Counted from the stretch's first letter, positions 45,981-55,404 are shown. The stretch is DNA of 64,000 bases from an uncultured Eggerthellaceae bacterium (GCA_910584145.1 CAJTXX010000002.1:21633-85632), one strand, 5' to 3'. A program made the numbers and translations. The notes: generated from the letters alone by a model not told the origin.

Positions 45981-46694
45981 CTACGAAGCGTCGCCGTTCT
46001 CGGGGAGCAGGCTCTCGGCTATGGTGCGCAGCTTGTCGAAGTCGAGGATGACCAAGCAATTGCGCTGCCGGTCGACGCAGCCGGCGTTGCGCAGCGTCAT
46101 CACCGAGTTGGTGATGGAGTTGGGGTGCACGCCCAGCATCTCTGCGAGCTCGGCGTTCGTGAAGGGCACGATAGCGGGCGCATCGACCAGATTGAACTCC
46201 TGTGGCAGCTGAAGGAGCAGCGCGGTGAAGCGTTGTAAGATCGAGAAGGTGACGGTGTTCACCGATTCGCGCACCTCCATCGCCAGCTGTTCGAAGAGGT
46301 ACTCCGACATGGCATAACATACATCGCCGTGGTGGCGCAGGTGCTCAGCGAACGCGTCGGCATCGATGGCGAAGATATCGCAGGTGGTCGTGGTCCGGGC
46401 GTTCAAGATGGAGGGCCAGTTCTCGCTCAGGCGCTGGAAGCGCTGGAACCCTATCAGCGAACCCGCTTTATGGAAGAACACGGTCTTCGAAGTGCCGCCT
46501 ACGCTATCGCTGTACAGGCGCACCAGGCCCTTCCGTATGTAGTAGGTATGGCGGGCGAGCTCTCCTTCGCGGAAGAGGAACTGCCCCGCAGGCAGATTGA
46601 CATGCTTGTACCCTATCGAATCGGTGCGGATGAGCTCTTCCACAGCATCGCGCAGAACCGGATGGGGTTTTACGAATAAGCTGATCGCTTCCAT
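45981..46694 (-). CDS. Crp/Fnr-family transcriptional regulator
   Basis: A 237-residue regulator. A cyclic-nucleotide-binding-like beta roll (about 30-125: LPAGQFLFREGELARHTYYIRKGLVRLY) is followed by a dimerisation helix and a winged helix at about 170-215 (FTNAELAEMLGVHPNSITNSV). FNR-type N-terminal cysteine ligands are absent, so it is not an Fe-S oxygen sensor of the classic type. It is encoded 19 bases after an MFS gene and has GAAGGAGAGG upstream. Location between a molybdoenzyme chaperone and its enzyme suggests it controls this block. Confidence 0.88.
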   Translation of the reverse strand: MEAISLFVKPHPVLRDAVEELIRTDSIGYKHVNLPAGQFLFREGELARHTYYIRKGLVRLYSDSVGGTSKTVFFHKAGSLIGFQRFQRLSENWPSILNARTTTTCDIFAIDADAFAEHLRHHGDVCYAMSEYLFEQLAMEVRESVNTVTFSILQRFTALLLQLPQEFNLVDAPAIVPFTNAELAEMLGVHPNSITNSVMTLRNAGCVDRQRNCLVILDFDKLRTIAESLLPENGDAS

Positions 46695-46713
46695 AACCGT
46701 GCCTCTCCTTCAC

Positions 46714-47916
46714 CTAGCCTTCTCTTATTTTCGCAGGTCGGTAGAGCACAAACCAGAGCGGGATGCAGATCGCTGCGACCGCTGCCAAGCTCTGATAGAT
46801 ATCTTGGATGGAGAGCCCCAGGGAGAGGAGGGCGGCGGTTCCGAATCCGCCGATCACGATACCGAGGTCTATCCCCGATTGCTGCATGGCGAAGAACGAT
46901 CCGCGGCGGCGCTCTGGCACGAGCATCCCACCCGCGGCGGAGCAGGTCGCTATGGCCCCGGAGTATCCAGCGCCAGCGAACGCTGCGGCTATCATGGCGC
47001 CGCCGATGCCCGCGAAGGGCAGCGAAAGGGCGGCTAAGCCCGAAGCGAGCGATGCGATGCAAGCCACGATGACCCCGCTCGGGCCGAAGGCATCGCAGGC
47101 TCGGCCCGCGACGAGGCTGCCCGCCAAACCTCCGGCGCTGAACAGCGAGAGCATGACCCCATCGTTCGCACCGGGGAAGTTCGCGCGCATGAGGGATTGG
47201 CTGCTGTTCAAGACGATGCTATAGCAGACCCCGACGATGCAGGGCAGCAGTATCAAGCAGGCACGGACCGTCCGGGACGCTCGCGGAAAGGAGAGCTCTC
47301 CGCTCGCTGCCCGCGCTGCGGTATCAGCGCCATCGCTCATCTGGGCGGCCTTGCGCCTGCGGGGAGCCTGCGGCAGGCAAACGGTGCCGACTGCTCCGAT
47401 GGCTGCTGCGAGGGTGAGCGCGCCGAAGAAAGCCGGGTACCCGGCATGCTCGATGATAGGGAAGAGGAGCAACGGCCCGAGCATGGCTGATGCCGTGGTA
47501 GTGGCGCGCAGCACGCCCAAGCGCGTTCCGAGGCGCTCGGGCGCTGTGATATCAGTGAGGTAGCTCATCACGTTCGGATGGAATGCGGCAAGGCCGATGG
47601 CTTGGACGATATGCAGTGCGATCACGGTAGGAAGGTCGGTGAAGAAGAGCAGCGCGATGCAAGGGAGCAAGAAGCCGCATGCCCCGACGATCATGGCGAA
47701 GCGCGGCCCCCGCCGGTCAGAGAGCGGCCCGAAATAGAATCTGAGCGCTATCGCCACGAGCACGTAGAAGCTGTTCTGCATCGTGCCGAGGAGCATATCC
47801 CCGCCGCGGAATGAGACATATTCCGGCATGGCTGCCGTCTCGGTCGTGTTGAGGCCGAACAGTAAGAACGCGGGCACTAACACGAGCGCGAGCGTTGCGC
47901 CACCATTCCTCTTCAC
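46714..47916 (-). CDS. Major facilitator superfamily transporter
   Basis: A 400-residue protein with twelve predicted helices, in two six-helix halves separated by a basic loop near residues 190-205 (APRRRKA). RFYFGPLSDRRGPR in loop 2-3 is the standard MFS A-motif region. It is co-transcribed with the Crp/Fnr gene and divergent from the molybdoenzyme at 48158. It may import the respiratory substrate or export its product; the substrate is not readable from sequence. Confidence 0.85.
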   Translation of the reverse strand: MKRNGGATLALVLVPAFLLFGLNTTETAAMPEYVSFRGGDMLLGTMQNSFYVLVAIALRFYFGPLSDRRGPRFAMIVGACGFLLPCIALLFFTDLPTVIALHIVQAIGLAAFHPNVMSYLTDITAPERLGTRLGVLRATTTASAMLGPLLLFPIIEHAGYPAFFGALTLAAAIGAVGTVCLPQAPRRRKAAQMSDGADTAARAASGELSFPRASRTVRACLILLPCIVGVCYSIVLNSSQSLMRANFPGANDGVMLSLFSAGGLAGSLVAGRACDAFGPSGVIVACIASLASGLAALSLPFAGIGGAMIAAAFAGAGYSGAIATCSAAGGMLVPERRRGSFFAMQQSGIDLGIVIGGFGTAALLSLGLSIQDIYQSLAAVAAICIPLWFVLYRPAKIREG

Positions 47917-48021
47917 GTCTGTTCTCCCCTCGCCCGCACGCCGGCACGGGCTGTCGCCGATGCGCGATCTGCAAACATCCGCGATGATGACGCTTCCACG
48001 GCTCGGCTACCTCATCATTTT

Positions 48022-48034
48022 GTGAGAAGGTCAC
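48022..48034. promoter_or_regulatory. Possible Crp/Fnr-type operator in divergent spacer
   Basis: GTGAGAAGGTCAC is a palindrome with GTGA/TCAC half sites and a five-base spacer, similar to but one base shorter than the CRP consensus (TGTGA-N6-TCACA). It lies in the spacer between the MFS/Crp genes and the molybdoenzyme operon. Binding is inferred only. Confidence 0.35.
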
Positions 48035-48157
48035 TATATCCTCACCCCTGCCCAATCTTGTTCAGTCATAACAGAGCTGGGGAGACAGCGTCATTTCAGG
48101 AATGTAACGTGATCGTCATCTTAATCTATCCAGAGGAGAGGATAAGAGGAGGAGAAT

Positions 48158-50698
48158 ATGGAGAAAAGCGAGCTGTACGAGCCAGAGTTCTTCATGAAGG
48201 ACGGCAAGCTGACCCGCCGCACCTTCGTGAAGGGCGTCGGCGTCATCACCGTTGCGTCGGCATTGGGCTTCTCGGATGCTGCTGGTAAGGCGGGCGTCGC
48301 GGCTGCCGAGGAGGTGGCACCGGCGCAGGATGAGAAGGCAGTGCATGCGGTATGCACCGTCAACTGCACGTCCCGCTGCCATCTGCATGGCACGGTGCGC
48401 GACGGGAAGCTGATACGCGTCGAGCCTGGTGATATGCCGGGGCGCCCGGGTTACGCCAACGCCTGCCTGCGCTCTATGAGCTATATCCAGCGGTTGCAAG
48501 ATGAGAACGAGCGCGTCATGTACCCGATGAAGCGCACCGGTGAGCGCGGCAGCGGCGAATTCGAGCGCATCACCTGGGATGAGGCCATCGAGATCATCGC
48601 CGATAAGCTGAATGCGGTGGTGGCCAAAGACCCGAAGGCGGCTTCGTTCTATTCCTTCACGGGCGACTTGGGCAAGCTCTCATGGGAGGCGCCTACGCGC
48701 TTCGCTGCCTGCCTCGGTTCGACCACCTGGGACATCGAGGGCATCATGGGCGACCATGGCGCCTCTATGGGCATGACCATGGTGTTCGGCACCCATCGAG
48801 GGGCGCACGATTCCCGCGACTACATGAACTCGAACCTGCTGATCGTCTGGGGCCGTAATCTGGCCGACACGCACACCTCGGAGCTGCGCGACTACGTTGC
48901 CGCTCGTAAGAACGGGGCGAAGGTCATCGTCATCGACCCGCGTCAATGCTCCACGGCGGCTATGGCCGATGAATGGATCGGTATCAATCCTCAGACCGAC
49001 CCGGCGCTCGCGCTCGGCATGATGAATTGGATAATCAGCCATGACCGGCATGCTAAGGGCAAGCTGGTAGAGGAGTCGGTGGCTCCGTATCTGATACGTG
49101 AGGATAACGGCTGCTATCTCCGCATGGCCGATGGGCATGTGGTCGATTCTGGTTCCGCGGGTGCTATCGAGAGCGGGTCGATCGGCTCGGCTCCGGCCGC
49201 TCAGGGCCAAGCGGGCGCTGCTGCTGGCACGTACGTGATCTGGAATGAGCTGACCGGCGCTGCGGCGTCTGCGCCTGACGCTGCGACGATCAAGTCGGGG
49301 GCGGTGCGGCCGGCGCTCTCGGGCACCTTCACGGTGGATGGCGTAGCTTGCCGCACGGCGTTCGATCATCTTCGCGATAGCTGCGCTGAGTATACGCCCG
49401 AGCGCACGGCTGAGATATGCGGCATCGAACCAGCCGTGGTCGAGCGCCTCGCTGAGGAGTACATCGACGCGCAGCCGGCCGGGATACGTATGGGCCAGGG
49501 CATGCAGCGCGTCTATCATTCCTATTCGCCCTTCCGCACGGTGGCGACGCTCGCTATGGTCGCCGGCTACATCGGCGTTCTGGGCGGCGGCGCATCGCAT
49601 GCGGGCGGCACTGCGACCACTAAGCCGGTCGCGGGCTATACAGGCCCTGTTTACAACTACACCGACTGGTCGAACACGGGGAAGAAGGCGAATCTCCTCC
49701 CGTCATCGCAGGTGTATCAGGCCGCTATCGATCACGACCCGGTTCCCATCGAGTTCATGTGGATCGCCAACTCGAACTTCGTCAACATGAGCCCCGACTC
49801 GAACAAGATCATCAACGAGGTGCTGCCTGCTATCGACTTCATCGTCACCGCCGACCCGTGGTGGACGTGGACGGCGAAGTATTCCGATATCGTGCTGCCG
49901 GCTGCTACATACTGGGAGCACTGGGATATGATCGACCGCAGCCCCTGGGTGATGTTCAACCAGCCCTCCATCCAGCCGATGGGCGAGTCGAAGTCGGACG
50001 TTGAGATGATGACCATGCTGGCGAAGAAGACCGGCGTGGAGGAGCATTGGGACAAGACCGATGAGGAATGGATCCGCCAATTCGTGAGCACCGACCATCC
50101 CGCGTGGGCCGATCTCGACTGGGATCGTGACGTTGTCGGCCAGGGCATCTACGGCCGCTCCGATGCTGATTACGCTTCCGCCATCGTCTACGCTGACGGC
50201 AAAGGCTACAAGACCGACACGGGCAAGTTCGAGTTCTACACCGAAGCCATGCTGCCCTACGACGATGAGGTCCCCACGTGGAGGCCTCCGCTGGAGGACC
50301 CCCGCGAGGGCGAGCTCGCCGAGAAGTACCCGCTCGTGTTCATCCAGTATCACGATCGCCTGAACGTCCACACTCAGCACATCCTCAACCCGGCGCTCGC
50401 GCTCGTGCAAGATGAGCCGCTCTTGCAGATGAACCCGGTGGACGCAGAGGCGCGCGGTCTCAGCCACGACGACATCGTTCATGTATTCAACGACCGCGGC
50501 GACATGAAGCTGCGCCTCTTCCTGACCGAGGGCATCGTTCCCGGCACGGTAGCTACTCAGAGCGGTTGGACCCCGGATTACTTCATCGACGGGTGCCACC
50601 AGAATCTGACGCATCTGACGACCTGCGATGCCGAGGAAGACTACAGCATGACCAACAGCGCCTTCTATGACGTGCTGGTCGAAGTAGAGAAGGCATAG
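48158..50698 (+). CDS. Tat-exported molybdopterin oxidoreductase (DmsA-like), module 1
   Basis: An 846-residue catalytic subunit of the DMSO reductase family. A twin-arginine leader (LTRRTFVKG, R20-R21) targets it across the membrane. The [4Fe-4S] ligands are C66, C70, C74 and C103 (C-x3-C-x3-C-x28-C). Mo-bisPGD-binding blocks include VKGVGV upstream, VIVIDPRQCSTAAMADEWI and the C-terminal MNPVDAEARGLSHDDIVHVFNDRG. The ribosome site GAGGAGGAG precedes ATG. Next are the ferredoxin and membrane-anchor genes, so electrons would pass from quinol to this subunit. The real acceptor (DMSO, other N- or S-oxide, or a plant or drug molecule) is unknown. Confidence 0.92.
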   Translation: MEKSELYEPEFFMKDGKLTRRTFVKGVGVITVASALGFSDAAGKAGVAAAEEVAPAQDEKAVHAVCTVNCTSRCHLHGTVRDGKLIRVEPGDMPGRPGYANACLRSMSYIQRLQDENERVMYPMKRTGERGSGEFERITWDEAIEIIADKLNAVVAKDPKAASFYSFTGDLGKLSWEAPTRFAACLGSTTWDIEGIMGDHGASMGMTMVFGTHRGAHDSRDYMNSNLLIVWGRNLADTHTSELRDYVAARKNGAKVIVIDPRQCSTAAMADEWIGINPQTDPALALGMMNWIISHDRHAKGKLVEESVAPYLIREDNGCYLRMADGHVVDSGSAGAIESGSIGSAPAAQGQAGAAAGTYVIWNELTGAAASAPDAATIKSGAVRPALSGTFTVDGVACRTAFDHLRDSCAEYTPERTAEICGIEPAVVERLAEEYIDAQPAGIRMGQGMQRVYHSYSPFRTVATLAMVAGYIGVLGGGASHAGGTATTKPVAGYTGPVYNYTDWSNTGKKANLLPSSQVYQAAIDHDPVPIEFMWIANSNFVNMSPDSNKIINEVLPAIDFIVTADPWWTWTAKYSDIVLPAATYWEHWDMIDRSPWVMFNQPSIQPMGESKSDVEMMTMLAKKTGVEEHWDKTDEEWIRQFVSTDHPAWADLDWDRDVVGQGIYGRSDADYASAIVYADGKGYKTDTGKFEFYTEAMLPYDDEVPTWRPPLEDPREGELAEKYPLVFIQYHDRLNVHTQHILNPALALVQDEPLLQMNPVDAEARGLSHDDIVHVFNDRGDMKLRLFLTEGIVPGTVATQSGWTPDYFIDGCHQNLTHLTTCDAEEDYSMTNSAFYDVLVEVEKA

Positions 50699-50712
50699 GA
50701 GGTATTCTCAAG

Positions 50713-51285
50713 ATGGCTGATAACAAACATTACGCGATGGTCATCGACACCGACCATTGCGTCGGCTGCCAGACCTGCACGGTCAGCTGCAAGATATCGA
50801 ATGAGGTGCCCGGTACGGCCCGCTGGAACCGCGTGGAGAGCCTCGATGGAGATGTCCTCTACCAGCCGACCGGCACCTTCCCGGCGCCGGTGCTGGCATT
50901 CCGTCCGATGCTGTGCAATCACTGCGAGGACCCGGCGTGCGTAGCGCATTGCCCGTCGGGTGCCATGCAGAAAGACGAGCAGACCAGTATCGTATCGGTG
51001 GACAAAGAGCGCTGCATCGGCTGCGGCTATTGCGGTTGGACCTGCCCGTATGGGGCGCCGTCGATGGATGACGTGAACCATGTGATGAGCAAGTGCGACT
51101 TCTGCGCGAGCACGCGCCTCTCCCGCGACGCCGAGCCGTTCTGCGTTGCTTCCTGCCCGGCTAACGCCCGCATCTTCGGAGACTTGAACGACCCGGAGAG
51201 CGAGGTCTCGAAGCTCGTCCAGAAAGAGAAGGCGAGCGCCTATCAGCCGGAGCACGGCACGCATCCGTCCGTGTACTACATCTAG
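50713..51285 (+). CDS. Four-cluster ferredoxin subunit (DmsB-like), module 1
   Basis: A 190-residue electron-transfer subunit with four [4Fe-4S] motifs: CVGCQTCTVSCK, CNHCEDPACVAHCP, CIGCGYCGWTCPYG and CDFCASTRLSRDAEPFC. It links the membrane anchor to the catalytic subunit. It starts 14 bases after the stop of the catalytic gene with AGGAGG upstream. It carries no leader of its own, so it likely rides out with the Tat-exported partner. Confidence 0.94.
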   Translation: MADNKHYAMVIDTDHCVGCQTCTVSCKISNEVPGTARWNRVESLDGDVLYQPTGTFPAPVLAFRPMLCNHCEDPACVAHCPSGAMQKDEQTSIVSVDKERCIGCGYCGWTCPYGAPSMDDVNHVMSKCDFCASTRLSRDAEPFCVASCPANARIFGDLNDPESEVSKLVQKEKASAYQPEHGTHPSVYYI

Positions 51286-51316
51286 TCCGCACGATCATCT
51301 AAAGGAGTGGGTTGAT

Positions 51317-52093
51317 ATGATGGAGATTCTTCCTCTGCTGGTCTTCACGACTTGCAGCGGGTTGGCGGCGGGGGCTTATGCCGTCGATACGCTCTGCCTT
51401 TCGGGGCATGGCACGGTGAAGGGCGGCCCGAAGAGCTGGTTCTTCCCGTTAACGTGCTTGATACTGCTGGCGGTGGGCCTGCTGGCGACGCTGATGCACC
51501 TGGGCCAGCCGCTGCGGTTCATCAATGGCATGGCGAACCCCGGGTCGATGATCTCGCAGGAATCCTACTGGGCCATCGCCTTCGGCGTGGTGCTCGTGGT
51601 GGATACGGTCTTGACGAAGATGAAGGGCGAGCCGAATCGGATTGTCCGCTGGGTGGGCACGGTGGCGGCGTTCGGCCTTATGATCGTCACGTCCATCGCC
51701 TATTTCGACGCTGTTTGGTTGCCGGCATGGAATACTGCGGCTGCGCTGCCCTTCTTCGTGCTGGGCGACTTGGCGGCAGGTGCTGCGCTGGTGCTGTTCT
51801 TCGCAGGTGAGGAGCAGGCGAGCCCCCTGTATCGCGCTTGCATCGCTGGCGCTATCGCCTGGGGTGTGAGCATCGTCGCGTACTGGCTGCATCTCGGCAG
51901 CGTTGGGATCGATGGGGCTGTGCCGCTGTGCCTGGGCCTCATCGTCGGCCCTGGCGTCATGGGTGCGCTGTCTGCGGTGCGTCTTGCGGGCAAGGTGGAT
52001 GCGAAGATGGCGGCTATCGCGGTGCTGGTGGCGGCGGTCATCGGGCTTGTCATCGTGCGTATCGTGTTCTTCGCGTCAGGCGTTGGCTTCTGA
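51317..52093 (+). CDS. DmsC-like membrane anchor, module 1
   Basis: A 258-residue protein with eight predicted helices, matching the DmsC quinol-oxidising anchor in length and topology. HLGQPLRFINGMANPGSMISQESYW near residues 60-85 is a conserved DmsC-type loop, seen in short blocks. AAAGGAGTGGG lies before ATG. It closes the three-gene operon; a terminator follows at 52121. Confidence 0.88.
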   Translation: MMEILPLLVFTTCSGLAAGAYAVDTLCLSGHGTVKGGPKSWFFPLTCLILLAVGLLATLMHLGQPLRFINGMANPGSMISQESYWAIAFGVVLVVDTVLTKMKGEPNRIVRWVGTVAAFGLMIVTSIAYFDAVWLPAWNTAAALPFFVLGDLAAGAALVLFFAGEEQASPLYRACIAGAIAWGVSIVAYWLHLGSVGIDGAVPLCLGLIVGPGVMGALSAVRLAGKVDAKMAAIAVLVAAVIGLVIVRIVFFASGVGF

Positions 52094-52120
52094 TCGAGCG
52101 TAGAGCTGTCCTCTCTCCGC

Positions 52121-52158
52121 AGGCTCCGGCATCAAGATATGCCGGGGCCTGTTTCTTT
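52121..52158 (+). terminator. Terminator of molybdoenzyme operon 1
   Basis: AGGCTCCGGCAT (52121-52132) pairs with ATGCCGGGGCCT (52139-52150), with one internal mismatch, followed by GTTTCTTT. Confidence 0.85.
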
Positions 52159-52257
52159 GCGGGACCGAAGCGGCAGGTTCTCTCAGTTCTGCATACCGCG
52201 GGAAATTGTCTTATGATAATCTGAGACTGATGCAGAAGGCGAGCAAAGGGCGGCTTG

Positions 52258-53235
52258 GTGTTCAGCGATCTGATCGTCGCATATCTTTTCCTCGGAGGGG
52301 CGGGTGCGGGCTGCTGCCTCGTTGCTTCCGTTTTGGCGCTCTTCGCCGATGCGGGTGCGCTCGATGCTGTGCTGGCGAACAGGATGCGCTCTGCGGCTGC
52401 GCGGCCGTGGCGGCGCTTCTTCGCTGCGTTGTACGCAGTGGCGCTGGGGGCGCTCCTTGTGGGAGCCATCTGCCTCATGGCCGACCTGGGACGCCCCGAT
52501 AGGCTCTTGCTCGTGCTGTTCCAGCCTGCTCCTACGTACCTGAGCTTCGGTGCATGGGCCATCGTCGTCTGCGTGGCTGTTGCTGCATCGGGGCTCGCCA
52601 TATGGATGGGCGCTCTGGCGGCATCCCGGCGCATCGTGGTGCTCGTCAGCGTAGTGGCAGCTGTAGCGAGCGCGGCGGTGATCGCCTATACGGGCCTGAT
52701 GCTCTCCGACATGCCGGCTGTGCCGCTGTGGCACACGCCGTGGCTCGTGCTGCTGTTCGCGCTCTCGGCGCTCTCGTGCGGCATCGCGCTCGCGTTGTGC
52801 GCTGCTCTCATCGCTGGCTCTGGTGACGCTTTCGCATCCACCCTGGCCCGGTTGGCGAAGGCCGATGCGGTGCTCATCGTGCTCGAAGCGGTGGTCGGTG
52901 TCTTCTGCCTCTTGTCGGTCTGGCAGGCGGCGGGCGGCCTTGCGGGCCCGACCGACCCTACCGGCGAGGCTGCGCGCGCCTCTCTCGAAGGCTTGCTCCT
53001 CGGCCCGCAAGCGGTGCTCTTCTGGGCCGGATTCGCCCTTGTCGGGCTCGCGGTGCCCTTCGCGCAGGATATCGTCCTCGGCCGACCGGCATCAGGTGCG
53101 CTCGCGCGCATCGGGCGCGCCAACCGCGCCCTGCTCATGCTGGGAACGGCTGCATGCGTGCTGTTCGGCGGGTTCGTGCTGCGAGCGCTGGTGGTGCACG
53201 CGGCCTTGCAACCCGCAACATCTCTCATAACGTAG
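52258..53235 (+). CDS. NrfD/PsrC-like polytopic membrane protein
   Basis: A 325-residue protein with eight to nine helices. FLGGAGAGCCLVASVLALFADAG near the N terminus is typical of NrfD/PsrC-type anchors, and LMADLGRPDRLLLVLFQPAPTYLSFGAW is a conserved quinol-site region. The start is GTG 52258 (or TTG 52255), with AGCAAAGGGCGG upstream. A GATAAT/TATGAT-like -10 lies near 52212. It sits after the terminator of operon 1 and has no ferredoxin partner of its own, so it may be an alternative anchor for module 1. Confidence 0.82.
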   Translation: MFSDLIVAYLFLGGAGAGCCLVASVLALFADAGALDAVLANRMRSAAARPWRRFFAALYAVALGALLVGAICLMADLGRPDRLLLVLFQPAPTYLSFGAWAIVVCVAVAASGLAIWMGALAASRRIVVLVSVVAAVASAAVIAYTGLMLSDMPAVPLWHTPWLVLLFALSALSCGIALALCAALIAGSGDAFASTLARLAKADAVLIVLEAVVGVFCLLSVWQAAGGLAGPTDPTGEAARASLEGLLLGPQAVLFWAGFALVGLAVPFAQDIVLGRPASGALARIGRANRALLMLGTAACVLFGGFVLRALVVHAALQPATSLIT

Positions 53236-53247
53236 GAAGGTGGGACC

Positions 53248-53724
53248 ATGATCTCGTTCAACGTCGATGAAACCAGCGATGTGCCCCTATGGGTGCAGCT
53301 TCGGCAGCGCATCGCATACCTCATCAATTCCGGCGAGCTGAAGCCGGGGGAGAGGCTGCCCACGGTGCGCGGTCTCGCTTCCGACATCTCCATCAATTAC
53401 AACACGGTGAACAAGGCTTACCTGAGCCTCGTGTCGGATGGCTATCTGGAATCGACGCGCGGCCGTGGCGTGTTCGTCACCGACATAGCCTCGCAGCTCG
53501 GCGATGACGAGCTCGATCAGGTGACCGGCATCATAGACGACGCCGTCGCCGCTTGCCGGGAGCTCGGTATGAGCTATGCCGATATCGAGAAGGCGTTCGC
53601 GCGCCATATAAAGCGGCTGCGCTTCAACGACGAGCATGGCGACGATGTTATCCCCGGCGGTCGCATCATGGACTTCCGGGAAGAGAAGAGCAAGCGCCAG
53701 GCAGAGAGGGGCGTCGGAGCATGA
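53248..53724 (+). CDS. GntR-family regulator (YtrA-like)
   Basis: A 158-residue regulator. The winged helix (about 10-78) includes VPLWVQLRQRIAYLINSGELKPG, LPTVRGLASDISINYNTVNKAY and LESTRGRGVFV. A short C-terminal helical region of about 75 residues lacks a FadR/UTRA ligand domain, as in the YtrA subgroup. GGAAGGTGGG precedes ATG. It overlaps the slipin gene by four bases, so the pair is co-translated. Confidence 0.88.
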   Translation: MISFNVDETSDVPLWVQLRQRIAYLINSGELKPGERLPTVRGLASDISINYNTVNKAYLSLVSDGYLESTRGRGVFVTDIASQLGDDELDQVTGIIDDAVAACRELGMSYADIEKAFARHIKRLRFNDEHGDDVIPGGRIMDFREEKSKRQAERGVGA

Positions 53725-54701
53725 GCATCTTCGGGAGAGCGCAGGAGGGCGCGTCCGCACCTGTGCGACCAGATGGCCGCGCGCGGGGCTTCCGCGTCAG
53801 GCCCGATGCGGGCACCGAGGTCGTCGGGGAGCGCGCGTCGACCATCGGCGCAGCGGTGTTCACGGCGGTTCTGTTCGCGGTCGTGCTGGCGGCGGGCCTC
53901 GGCATCGGCTTCGCTGTGCAAGGCAAGGTGACGCTCGCGGCCATCGTCATCAGCGTCATCGCGGCGGCGCAGCTGGCTTCATCGTGCCACATAGCCCAGC
54001 AATGGGAGCGCGTGGTGGTGCTGCGCTTGGGCAAGCTCGACCGCGTGTCGGGCCCCGGGCTGTTCTGGACCTGGCCCGTCATAGAGAGCAACACCATGCG
54101 CGTCGACACTCGCATGCGCGCCACCACGTTCGGCGCCGAGGAGACGCTGACCGCCGACCTAGTGCCGCTCGATGTGAACGCCGTGCTGTTCTGGCATGTG
54201 TGGGATGCGAAGGCGGCTTGCACCGAGGTAGGCGACTTCACCGCTGCTGTCGAGCTGTCGGCGCAGACGGCGCTGCGCGACGCCATCGGGCGCGCCGGGG
54301 CGGCGGAGGTCGCCATCAGGCGCAACCAGCTCGACCGCGAGCTGAAGAAGGTGCTGGAGGAGAAGGTGGCGCCGTGGGGCGTGGCGATACTATCGGTTGA
54401 AGTGCGCGATATCCTGCTGCCACGCGACCTGCAAGAGGCCATGTCGCTCGAAGCGCAAGCCGAGCAGCGCAAGAAGGCCCGTATCATCCTGATCGAGGCC
54501 GAGCGCGACGTGTTCGAGATGCTCAACGAGATGGAAGACCTCTACGAGGGCAACGAGCCAGCGCTGCGCCTGCGCACCATGCACCTGCTGAATGAGAGCC
54601 TGCGCGAGGGCAAAGGCACCGTGGTCATCCCCAGCGCCTTCGCCGAGGGCTTCACCGACACAGCGGATATGCTGAAGGGTGAGTTTTTCAAAGGGCTTTG
54701 A
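53721..54701 (+). CDS. Slipin-type SPFH/Band 7 membrane protein
   Basis: A 326-residue protein. Two hydrophobic segments (about 42-68 and 70-88) are followed by the Band 7 domain. ERVVVLRLGKLDRVSGPGLFWTWPVIE, VDTRMRATTF and LSVEVRDILLPRDLQEAMS are classical slipin blocks. A helical C terminus includes LEAQAEQRKKARIILIEAERD. ATG overlaps the GntR stop. Slipins form membrane microdomain scaffolds; pairing with a GntR regulator next to an NrfD anchor suggests control of envelope respiratory components, which is inference. Confidence 0.9.
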   Translation: MSIFGRAQEGASAPVRPDGRARGFRVRPDAGTEVVGERASTIGAAVFTAVLFAVVLAAGLGIGFAVQGKVTLAAIVISVIAAAQLASSCHIAQQWERVVVLRLGKLDRVSGPGLFWTWPVIESNTMRVDTRMRATTFGAEETLTADLVPLDVNAVLFWHVWDAKAACTEVGDFTAAVELSAQTALRDAIGRAGAAEVAIRRNQLDRELKKVLEEKVAPWGVAILSVEVRDILLPRDLQEAMSLEAQAEQRKKARIILIEAERDVFEMLNEMEDLYEGNEPALRLRTMHLLNESLREGKGTVVIPSAFAEGFTDTADMLKGEFFKGL

Positions 54702-54756
54702 TGCTCGAGCGTAAGGGGCGTACAGTTAGGGGATTTTGACGAAATGCTTATGTGCA

Positions 54757-54795
54757 TTGATATCGCGTCCGAATAAGAATACGATAGAGGTATCG
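54757..54795 (+). promoter_or_regulatory. Promoter and operator of the toxin-antitoxin pair
   Basis: TTGATA (54757-54762) and TACGAT (54780-54785) are separated by 17 bases. The palindrome CGATAGAGGTATCG (54782-54795) overlaps the -10, and a further TATCG follows at 54802. This is the usual layout for autoregulation by antitoxin and toxin. Confidence 0.6.
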
Positions 54796-54823
54796 ATTTA
54801 AGTATCGTTTCTGGAGGTATATC

Positions 54824-55138
54824 ATGCCAGTTCCCATAACCGAGCCGCGCACCACGCCTATCTATTCCTTTGCAGCTCTCAAGAGCCGTCAGCGTGAGGT
54901 GAAAGATCGGGCTAAAGATGAGATCGTGCACCTGACCGAGAATGGGAACGCTGCTTTCATCCTCTGCTCTGAAGAGGTGTTCGCGCGAGAGATGGCGAAG
55001 AGCGCCGATGAAGCCCGGTTCGAGCAGGAGCTGCGAGAGGCCATCGAGAAAGGGCGCGCAGACATAGCGGCGGGTCGCTATATCTCCGGATTAGGGAATG
55101 TGAAAACCCGTTTGCATGAGATCTGGGATGAGAGATGA
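54824..55138 (+). CDS. Phd/YefM-type antitoxin
   Basis: A 104-residue protein. Residues 10-55 (YSFAALKSRQREVKDRA, EIVHLTENGNAAFILCSEEVF) fit the Phd/YefM DNA-binding fold, and the acidic helical C terminus would wrap and neutralise the toxin. CTGGAGG precedes the ATG. The stop overlaps the toxin start by four bases. A palindromic operator lies at the promoter. The pair sits between two respiratory modules. Confidence 0.75.
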   Translation: MPVPITEPRTTPIYSFAALKSRQREVKDRAKDEIVHLTENGNAAFILCSEEVFAREMAKSADEARFEQELREAIEKGRADIAAGRYISGLGNVKTRLHEIWDER

Positions 55139-55404
55139 CCGAGATACGAGCTACCGAAAGGTTCTTGAATAAGGTCAGCGTGATATCTTCCTCCAAGCTT
55201 CGAGCTCGTTTGGATAGCCTCTTGGACCTCGTCAGCGAAGTTCCTACAGTCGGTTCGACGTTGAACCGTGAGCAGATAAGAGATGAATACGGGGAGAGCT
55301 GCTTGACGTTGGATCTCAGCCCTTTCATCATCGTGTATGAGCACGATGATGACGCTGATACGGTAAGCCTCTACGACATCATCCATCAGCGTCAGGTGCG
55401 ATAG
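55135..55404 (+). CDS. RelE/ParE-type toxin
   Basis: An 89-residue protein of the RelE/ParE size and fold. An N-terminal helical pair is followed by strands ending FIIVYEHDDDADTVSLYDIIHQRQ, the typical toxin C terminus. The start overlaps the antitoxin stop (ATGA). Whether it cleaves mRNA or inhibits gyrase cannot be told; the residues are too divergent. Confidence 0.72.
   Translation: MTEIRATERFLNKVSVISSSKLRARLDSLLDLVSEVPTVGSTLNREQIRDEYGESCLTLDLSPFIIVYEHDDDADTVSLYDIIHQRQVR

Noticed and set aside
46597..47037. Plus-strand frame between the Crp/Fnr and MFS genes.
   Set aside because: It is antisense to both genes, without a ribosome site or recognisable domain.
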